Below, in pieces: positions 58,568-64,000 of a DNA stretch of 64,000 nucleotides. The stretch is taken from positions 60,837 to 124,836 of the forward strand of contig NZ_JBEXMJ010000017.1 in NCBI RefSeq assembly GCF_040610475.1. The letters run 5' to 3'. The notes below the pieces were generated by a model that was not told the origin of the DNA, did no database searches, and saw only the letters and a program-made list of their open reading frames with translations. Every line of letters starts with the position of its first letter. The stretch's first letter is position 1. The position numbers were made by a program, and so were the translations under genes. This stretch comes from Actinopolymorpha sp. NPDC004070 (GTDB lineage: Bacteria; Actinomycetota; Actinomycetes; Propionibacteriales; Actinopolymorphaceae).

Positions 58568-60118
58568 GTGATCGCGTCTGTGAAGCCGGCCGCCGTCATC
58601 GTGCTCGCCGCCGGCGAGGGCAAGCGGATGAAGTCCCGGACTCCCAAGATGCTCCACCAGCTCGGTGGCCGCACCCTGCTCGCGCACGCGGCCGGTGCCG
58701 GCCGCTCGCTGGAGCCCGAGCACCTCGTCGTGGTCGTCGGGCACGCCCGCGAAGAGGTCGCCGCCCACCTGGAGACCCTCGACCCGGGCGCCCAGCCGGT
58801 CGTCCAGGCCGAACAACGCGGCACCGGTCACGCCGTCCGCACCGCCCTGGAGGCCCTTCCCCCGCTGCGCGGCACCGTCGTGGTGACCAACGGCGACGTC
58901 CCGTTGCTGCGCCCCGGGACCCTGCGTGCCCTGCTCGCCACCCACGAGGAGCAGGGATCCGCCGCGACCGTGCTGACCGCGCAGGTCGCCGACCCCACCG
59001 GCTACGGCCGGATCGTGCGCGGACCCGACGGCGCCGTACGCGGCATCGTCGAACACCGCGACGCCACCCCTGCCCAGCAGGCGATCGCCGAGATCAACTC
59101 CGGGATGTTCGCCTTCGACGCCGCCCGGCTGGCCGACGCGCTCGGCCGGCTCGACGCCGACAACAGCCAGGGTGAGGAGTACCTCACCGACGTCCTCGCG
59201 ATCCTTTCCGGTGACGGGCACCGGGTGGGCGCGTTCGTCGCCGAGGACGAGGCGGAGATCCTCGGCGTCAACGACCGGGTGCAGCTCGCCCAGCTCGGCC
59301 GGGTGCTCAACGACCGGATCCTCACCGAGTGGATGCGGGCGGGCGTCACGGTCCTCGACCCCGCCACCACCTGGGTGGAGGAGACCGTACGCCTCGAACC
59401 CGACGTCACGCTGCACCCCCAGACCCAGCTCCGGGGCGCGACCAGCGTCGCGTCCGGCGCCGAGGTCGGCCCGGACACCACGCTGACCGACGTCACCGTC
59501 GGCCCGGACGCCAGGGTTGTCCGCACCCACGGCGAGCGCGCGGTCGTCCGCGCCGGCGCCAGTGTGGGCCCGTACGCCTACCTGCGGCCCGGCACCGACC
59601 TGGGCGAGTCCGGCAAGATCGGGACCTTCGTGGAGACGAAGAACGCCGAGATCGGGCCGGGCGCCAAGGTGCCGCACCTCACCTACGTCGGCGACGCCAC
59701 CATCGGTGAGGGCACCAACATCGGCGCCGGGACGATCTTCGCCAACTACGACGGAGTGCACAAACACCACACCGACGTCGGGCGGCACTCCTTCGTGGGC
59801 AGCGACTCCGTGCTGGTCGCACCCCGGCAGATCGGTGACGGTGCCTACGTCGCCGCCGGGTCCACGGTGGTCAAGGACGTCGGGCCCGGCGAGCTGGCGG
59901 TCGCCCGGGGCCAGCAACGCAACATCGGCGGCTGGGTCGCCCGCAAGCGTGCCGGCACCCGCACGGCCGAGGCGGCCGAGGCCGCCCAGTCGGCGGAGGC
60001 CACGGGGTCCGATACACCGTCCGGGCGGGAGAGGACGGGGGAGACCCGTGCACCACGGGCGAACGGGACGAGAGACACTGGCGATGTCGATGACGCGCCG
60101 AAGAGGAGTGAGCAGTGA
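58568..60118 (+). CDS. glmU: bifunctional UDP-GlcNAc pyrophosphorylase / glucosamine-1-P acetyltransferase
   Basis: A 516-aa enzyme that makes UDP-GlcNAc for peptidoglycan and mycothiol. N-terminal uridyltransferase: VIVLAAGEGKRMKSRTPK, EQRGTGHAV and VTNGDVPLL. C-terminal left-handed beta-helix acetyltransferase: GPYAYLRPGTDLGESGKIG, VETKNAEIG, NIGAGTIFANYDGVHKHHT. A 55-residue Ala/Glu/Arg tail extends beyond the helix, as in other actinobacteria. GTG at 58568 with gaggag 8 bases upstream. It overlaps prs by four bases (GTGA). Confidence 0.96.
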   Translation: MIASVKPAAVIVLAAGEGKRMKSRTPKMLHQLGGRTLLAHAAGAGRSLEPEHLVVVVGHAREEVAAHLETLDPGAQPVVQAEQRGTGHAVRTALEALPPLRGTVVVTNGDVPLLRPGTLRALLATHEEQGSAATVLTAQVADPTGYGRIVRGPDGAVRGIVEHRDATPAQQAIAEINSGMFAFDAARLADALGRLDADNSQGEEYLTDVLAILSGDGHRVGAFVAEDEAEILGVNDRVQLAQLGRVLNDRILTEWMRAGVTVLDPATTWVEETVRLEPDVTLHPQTQLRGATSVASGAEVGPDTTLTDVTVGPDARVVRTHGERAVVRAGASVGPYAYLRPGTDLGESGKIGTFVETKNAEIGPGAKVPHLTYVGDATIGEGTNIGAGTIFANYDGVHKHHTDVGRHSFVGSDSVLVAPRQIGDGAYVAAGSTVVKDVGPGELAVARGQQRNIGGWVARKRAGTRTAEAAEAAQSAEATGSDTPSGRERTGETRAPRANGTRDTGDVDDAPKRSEQ

Positions 60119-61095
60119 CCGGGATGAAACTCACCACCCAGAAGAACCTCATGCTCTTCTCGGGTCGGGCTCATCCCGGGCTGGCCGACGAGGTCGCCGA
60201 ACTCCTCGAGGTCGACCTCGTGCCGACCACCTCGTACAACTTCGCCAACGGTGAGACGTACGTCCGGTTCGAGGAGTCCGTCCGCGGTTGCGACGCCTTC
60301 GTGATCCAGAGCCACCCGGCTCCGATCAACGAGTGGATCATGGAACAGCTGATCATGGTCGACGCGCTGAAGCGGGCCTCTGCCAAACGGATCACCGTGG
60401 TGACGCCGTTCTACGGGTACGCCCGGCAGGACAAGAAGCACCGCGGCCGGGAGCCGATCTCGGCCCGCCTGATGGCCGACCTGCTCAGCACCGCGGGTGC
60501 GGACCGGCTGATGGCGGTCGACCTGCACACCGCGCAGACGCAGGGCTTCTTCGACGGACCGGTCGACCACCTGTTCGCCCTGCCTGTGCTGGCGAGCTAC
60601 ATCGAGACCCGCGTGGACACCTCCCGGGTCACCGTCGTCGCGCCCGACTCCGGCCGGGTGCGCGTCGCCGAGCAGTGGGCCGACCGGCTCGGTGGCTGCC
60701 CACTGGCGTTCATCCACAAGACCCGCGACGTCAACGTCCCCAACTCCGTGGTGGCCAACCGCGTGGTGGGTGAGGTCGAGGGCCGTACGGCCGTGGTGGT
60801 CGACGACATGATCGACACCGGCGGCACCGTGGTGAAGGCCGCCGAGGCGCTGGTCGACGCGGGGGCCACCGACGTGATCGTGGCCGCGACGCACGGTGTG
60901 CTCTCCGACCCCGCCGTCGACCGGCTGAAGAATTCCCGCATCCGCGAGGTCGTGGTCACCAACACGCTGCCGATTCCGCAGGAGCACCGCTTCGACACCT
61001 TGACCGTGCTGTCCATCGCCCCGATGATCGCCCGCGCGATCCGCGAGGTGTTCGAAGACGGTTCGGTGACCAGCCTGTTCAACGGCGCAAGCTGA
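60115..61095 (+). CDS. prs: ribose-phosphate pyrophosphokinase
   Basis: A 326-aa enzyme that makes PRPP from ribose-5-phosphate and ATP. LMLFSGRAHPGLADEVAELL opens the fold; the flexible loop YARQDKKHRGREPISARLM and the PRPP-binding loop VVVDDMIDTGGTVVKAAE (about residue 224) are intact. The GTG at 60115 overlaps the glmU stop and has gaggag 6 bases before; the ATG at 60124 is an alternative. glmU-prs coupling is conserved in actinobacteria. Confidence 0.96.
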   Translation: MTGMKLTTQKNLMLFSGRAHPGLADEVAELLEVDLVPTTSYNFANGETYVRFEESVRGCDAFVIQSHPAPINEWIMEQLIMVDALKRASAKRITVVTPFYGYARQDKKHRGREPISARLMADLLSTAGADRLMAVDLHTAQTQGFFDGPVDHLFALPVLASYIETRVDTSRVTVVAPDSGRVRVAEQWADRLGGCPLAFIHKTRDVNVPNSVVANRVVGEVEGRTAVVVDDMIDTGGTVVKAAEALVDAGATDVIVAATHGVLSDPAVDRLKNSRIREVVVTNTLPIPQEHRFDTLTVLSIAPMIARAIREVFEDGSVTSLFNGAS

Positions 61096-61289
61096 TCACC
61101 TGCAGGTTTCTCATCCGCGACTCGGCGGACCCCTGCGCATCGCCTGACAGACCGGCAGGTATTCTTTCCCGGTTGCCTCGGCGAGGGACGCCCGTAACCG
61201 GCTCCGTGATCGACGCGGTTGCGGACTTGTGCGCCGCCGAGCAGCCATCGACCGCAGCCGACGTCGCACGTTCTTGAGGAGTAGTTTCC

Positions 61290-61955
61290 GTGTCCGAGGT
61301 CAAGATCAAGGCCGAGTCCCGCACCGAGTTCGGTAAGGGTGCGGCACGACGGATCCGACGCGCGGGTCTCGTCCCCGCCGTCCTGTACGGCCACGGCAGC
61401 GCTCCGGTGCACATCAAGCTGCCGGGTCACGAGCTGATGCTCGCGCTCAAGACCGCCAACGCCCTCTTCGACGTCGACCTGGGTGAGCGCAGCGAGCTCG
61501 CGATTCCCAAGCAGGTCCAGCGCGACCCGATCAAGGGCTTCCTCGAGCACGTCGACCTGCTGATCGTCCGCCGCGGCGAGAAGGTCACCGTGGAGGTGCC
61601 GCTGACGCTGACCGGTGAGGCCGCACCCGGCACGCTGGTCTCCAGCGAGCACACCACGCTGTCCGTCGAGGCCGAGGCCACGCACATCCCCCCCGGCATC
61701 GAGGTCTCCATCGAGGGCTCGGAGATCGGTACGCAGATCCTGGCCAAGGACATCCCGCTGCCGCGCGGCGTGACCCTGCAGCTGGACCCGGAGGCGCTGG
61801 TCGTCAACATCACCGCCGCTCCGACCGCCGAGCAGGTCGAGGGCGAGCTGGCCGAGGCCGAGGCCGAGGTCGGTGGCGAGGGTGCCGAGGCGGCCGCCGA
61901 GCCCGAGGCCACCGAGGAAGGCGCCGGCGAGGAGCCCACCGAGGAGCAGGAGTAG
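61290..61955 (+). CDS. rplY: 50S ribosomal protein L25 (general stress CTC form)
   Basis: A 221-aa protein of the long CTC-type L25. The N-terminal 5S-rRNA-binding domain reads KIKAESRTEFGKGAARRIRR ... AVLYGHGSAPVHIKLPGHEL, followed by the TL5/CTC C-terminal beta domain and an acidic Ala/Glu tail (ELAEAEAEVGGEGAEAAAEPE). GTG at 61290 with gaggag 9 bases upstream. A 194-base intergenic gap after prs probably holds its own promoter. Confidence 0.94.
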   Translation: MSEVKIKAESRTEFGKGAARRIRRAGLVPAVLYGHGSAPVHIKLPGHELMLALKTANALFDVDLGERSELAIPKQVQRDPIKGFLEHVDLLIVRRGEKVTVEVPLTLTGEAAPGTLVSSEHTTLSVEAEATHIPPGIEVSIEGSEIGTQILAKDIPLPRGVTLQLDPEALVVNITAAPTAEQVEGELAEAEAEVGGEGAEAAAEPEATEEGAGEEPTEEQE

Positions 61956-62000
61956 TCGAGCCGTACGCCGGCCCCTACCTACACACCTGCGTAACCCTCC

Positions 62001-62597
62001 ATGTCCGACAGCATGTCCGGTAGTCCATGGCTGGTCGTGGGCCTGGGCAACCCCGGGCCCACGTACGCCGCCCACCGGCACAACATCGGCCAGCAGGTCG
62101 TCGACCTGCTGGCCACCCGGGTGGGCGGGAAGATGAGGCCGCATCCACGTGGCCGCGCCGACGTCCTCGAAGGGCGCCTCGGCGGCGTTCCCGGCGTACG
62201 CGTCGTGCTGGCCCGGCCCCGCTCCTACATGAACGAGACAGGCGGCCCGGTGGCGAGCCTGGCCACCTTCTACAAGGTTCCGCCTGAGCGCGTGGTGGCC
62301 GTCCACGACGAGCTCGACATCCCCTTCGGCGCGCTGCGGCTCAAGCTCGGCGGCGGCGACAACGGCCACAACGGTCTCCGGTCGATCCGCCGCTCTCTCG
62401 GCACCGGCGACTTCCATCGCGTGCGGTGCGGCATCGGCCGCCCACCGGGGCGCCAGGACCCGGCGGACTTCGTGCTGTCCGGCTTCTCCGCGGCCGAGCG
62501 CAAGGAAGTCCCGCTGTTCGTCGACAACGCCGCCGACGCGGTCGAGGCGCTGGTGGCCGAGGGACTCGACCGTGCGCAGAACACCTGGCACGGCTGA
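62001..62597 (+). CDS. pth: peptidyl-tRNA hydrolase
   Basis: A 198-aa enzyme that recycles peptidyl-t[23 protein letters not shown] contains the catalytic His; [14 protein letters not shown] (Asn), [15 protein letters not shown] (Asp) and [21 protein letters not shown] are all present. The ATG at 62001 is 45 bases after rplY; a second ATG at 62013 is possible. The terminator at 62717 ends the unit. Confidence 0.95.
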   Translation: MSDSMSGSPWLVVGLGNPGPTYAAHRHNIGQQVVDLLATRVGGKMRPHPRGRADVLEGRLGGVPGVRVVLARPRSYMNETGGPVASLATFYKVPPERVVAVHDELDIPFGALRLKLGGGDNGHNGLRSIRRSLGTGDFHRVRCGIGRPPGRQDPADFVLSGFSAAERKEVPLFVDNAADAVEALVAEGLDRAQNTWHG

Positions 62598-62716
62598 CCT
62601 TCTCGCCTGCGGGACGCGCTTCGTCGACCCCCGCGAGGGTTGACGACGACGTTCAGATCACGGTTCGATCTCGCATGCAACTTTCTCCGCCCTCGGGGAG
62701 TCGGTGGGTACGTAGG

Positions 62717-62760
62717 TGCCGGCTTCGCGCCCGGGGGGTGCGTGGAGCCGGCATTTTCAT
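62717..62760 (+). terminator. intrinsic terminator after pth
   Basis: TGCCGGCT (62717-62724) pairs with AGCCGGCA (62746-62753); the inner bases also pair (cgcgccc against ggggtgcg), giving a long GC-rich stem, followed by TTTTCATGTTT. It lies 120 bases downstream of pth. Confidence 0.75.
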
Positions 62761-62876
62761 GTTTACCCTCCGGCCCACTGGGAACCCATTTTTGTCGGAC
62801 ACACAGCTTCGTTTGGCTGAGGCCGACAACGACCCCTGCCTATGGTGAATGAATTGGCCAGACGGGAGGGGCCACC

Positions 62877-63911
62877 GTGTTTCGAAAACTTTTTCTCGCA
62901 GTATTACTCGCGGTCGTGCTGATTGCTGGGGCCGCGTGTCAACCGGGCCAGAAGCCGGCACCAGGGGGCGGTGTCGTCAAGAGCACCTGCGGTGTGGGTA
63001 CAAAGCTCACGCCGAAATGTGGTGCGTGGTGGGGGGTTGCCGCCAATCCTCTTGCCGGAGAAAGCTGGGACACGGCGCTGACGAATTTCGAGACCCAGAT
63101 CCAGCGGCCGGTGAACATCGCGCACTACTACCACTCGTCCGGGCAGTTGTTCCCGACGTCGTCGGAGATAGCCCGGGCGAACCAGCCGGGCAAGGAACGC
63201 CTGCTGCTGATCAACTACAAGCCCGAGGGCGGGAAGACCTGGGCACAGGTGGCAGCGGGTGCGCAGGACGCCAGGCTGGACGCGCTGGCCGCGTACATCA
63301 AGGCCAACTTCAACAAGCCGTTCTTCCTCACGATCCACCATGAGCCGGAGGAAGAGGTCGTCCCGACGACGGGATCCGGTTACACCGCACAGGACTACCG
63401 TGCGATGTACCGGCACGTCGTGCAGCGGCTGCGTGCGAATGGTGCTACCCAGATCGTCACGGTGATGGACTACATCGGGTTGCCGAAGTGGGGAAGCCAG
63501 CCGTGGTTCGAAAGCCTGTACCCCGGCAACGACGTGGTCGACTGGATCGCCTACGACCCCTACATCTTCGGTAGCGGCTCATACTGGGGTCCCGTTTCCG
63601 ATCTCTTCAATCGGAAATTCCCCGAGTACCCGAAGTGGCCCGGCTTCTACACCTGGGCGACACAGTTCGCACCCGGAAAGCCGTTGATGCTCGCCGAATG
63701 GGGAGTGGGGGAACAGCCGGGTAATCCGGCCGGTAAACCGGATTTCTTCAAAGCGCTGGGATCGCAGGCAAAGAACTGGCCGGCGGTGAAGGCGATGGTG
63801 TACTGGAACGCCGCGGCGGACCGCACGGTCGGAGCGACCCGTATCGACTCCACGACGGCGTCGTTGCAGGCGTATCGCACCACGGGGCTGATGCCGTACT
63901 TCAACCCCTAA
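62877..63911 (+). CDS. secreted lipoprotein with GH26-like glycoside hydrolase domain
   Basis: A 344-aa lipoprotein. The signal peptide MFRKLFLAVLLAVVLIAGAA ends in a lipobox with Cys21, so it is lipid-anchored outside the membrane. The mature domain matches the GH26 (beta-mannanase-like) barrel: acid/base Glu in FLTIHHEPEEEV (about residue 158), WIAYDPYIFGSGSYWG, and the nucleophile Glu in KPLMLAEWGVGEQPG (about 273). GTG start with gggaggggcc upstream. The codon choice is slightly less GC-rich than neighbours. A mannan- or glucan-degrading role is inferred; it could also be a non-catalytic relative. Confidence 0.82.
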   Translation: MFRKLFLAVLLAVVLIAGAACQPGQKPAPGGGVVKSTCGVGTKLTPKCGAWWGVAANPLAGESWDTALTNFETQIQRPVNIAHYYHSSGQLFPTSSEIARANQPGKERLLLINYKPEGGKTWAQVAAGAQDARLDALAAYIKANFNKPFFLTIHHEPEEEVVPTTGSGYTAQDYRAMYRHVVQRLRANGATQIVTVMDYIGLPKWGSQPWFESLYPGNDVVDWIAYDPYIFGSGSYWGPVSDLFNRKFPEYPKWPGFYTWATQFAPGKPLMLAEWGVGEQPGNPAGKPDFFKALGSQAKNWPAVKAMVYWNAAADRTVGATRIDSTTASLQAYRTTGLMPYFNP

Positions 63912-64000
63912 TGGGGTTCGACCGGCGTTTCGCGCCCAAGGCTAGGGCTGTTGGGCGTGAGGCTGGTCGCCGAGCCGCCGTCGGGTGAGCACTCTTCAGT

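Noticed and set aside
62598..62876. Riboswitch in the leader of the GH26-like lipoprotein (for example c-di-AMP type)
   Set aside because: The conserved ydaO/yuaA core motifs are not found; the structured part is better explained as the pth terminator.
1..64000. CRISPR array or IS element
   Set aside because: No regularly spaced identical repeats with unique spacers, and no transposase frame or terminal inverted repeat pair, were seen on reading.

Overview
The window is chromosomal DNA from a high-GC actinobacterium. The signs are roughly 70 percent GC, frequent GTG starts, a DUF5753/DUF397 regulator pair, a DUF222/13E12 HNH protein, a mycothiol-dependent-nitroreductase homologue, an ECF41/SigJ sigma factor, and the conserved block glmU-prs-rplY-pth. 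Gene content (enolase-superfamily and sulfatase-fold enzymes, a PhyH dioxygenase, a TIM-barrel isomerase and a Gfo/Idh/MocA protein) recalls soil Propionibacteriales such as Actinopolymorpha. That placement is inference only.

Layout. 0-14 kb is mostly housekeeping and small regulatory genes: a RIO1-type kinase (cut by the left edge), a pentapeptide protein, an XRE/DUF397 pair, an enolase-superfamily enzyme, an ABC-F ATPase, Rrf2 and MarR regulators, tam, a GNAT/VOC/epimerase/CPBP series, proS and tRNA-Gln. 14-37 kb looks like an accessory stretch. It holds single-gene transporters, kinases, methyltransferases and regulators, an HNH protein with an internally repeated linker, a three-gene envelope operon (alanine-rich protein, holin-X, DUF3618), and several gene scars (RTX tail, GNAT, FAD-linked oxidase, a broken HigB-type toxin next to an intact antitoxin). 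37-46 kb has dnaE and rpmB, abutting ArsR and VOC fragments, a secreted protein, hydrolases, an inositol-monophosphatase-like enzyme and a frameshifted Cys-rich membrane protein. 46-51 kb has a large LuxR-type STAND regulator preceded by four 11-bp direct repeats, an alpha/beta hydrolase lacking the nucleophile serine, and an MBL-fold protein. 51-58 kb is the most interesting block: a minus-strand run PhyH dioxygenase, TIM-barrel isomerase, Gfo/Idh/MocA oxidoreductase and two sulfatase-fold enzymes, with a divergent AraC regulator. 58-62.6 kb is glmU-prs-rplY-pth, closed by a terminator, followed by a GH26-like lipoprotein.

How they work together. The 51-58 kb block reads as an AraC-controlled catabolic cassette: oxidation by a 2-oxoglutarate/Fe(II) enzyme, isomerisation and NAD-dependent oxidation of a sugar-like substrate, and removal of an ester group by two alkaline-phosphatase-superfamily enzymes. 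Both hydrolases carry Thr where true sulfatases carry the formylglycine Cys/Ser, so the leaving group may be phosphate or phosphonate and not sulfate. The substrate cannot be read from the sequence. Several broken genes differ from an intact frame by single-base losses. These may be real decay or assembly errors.
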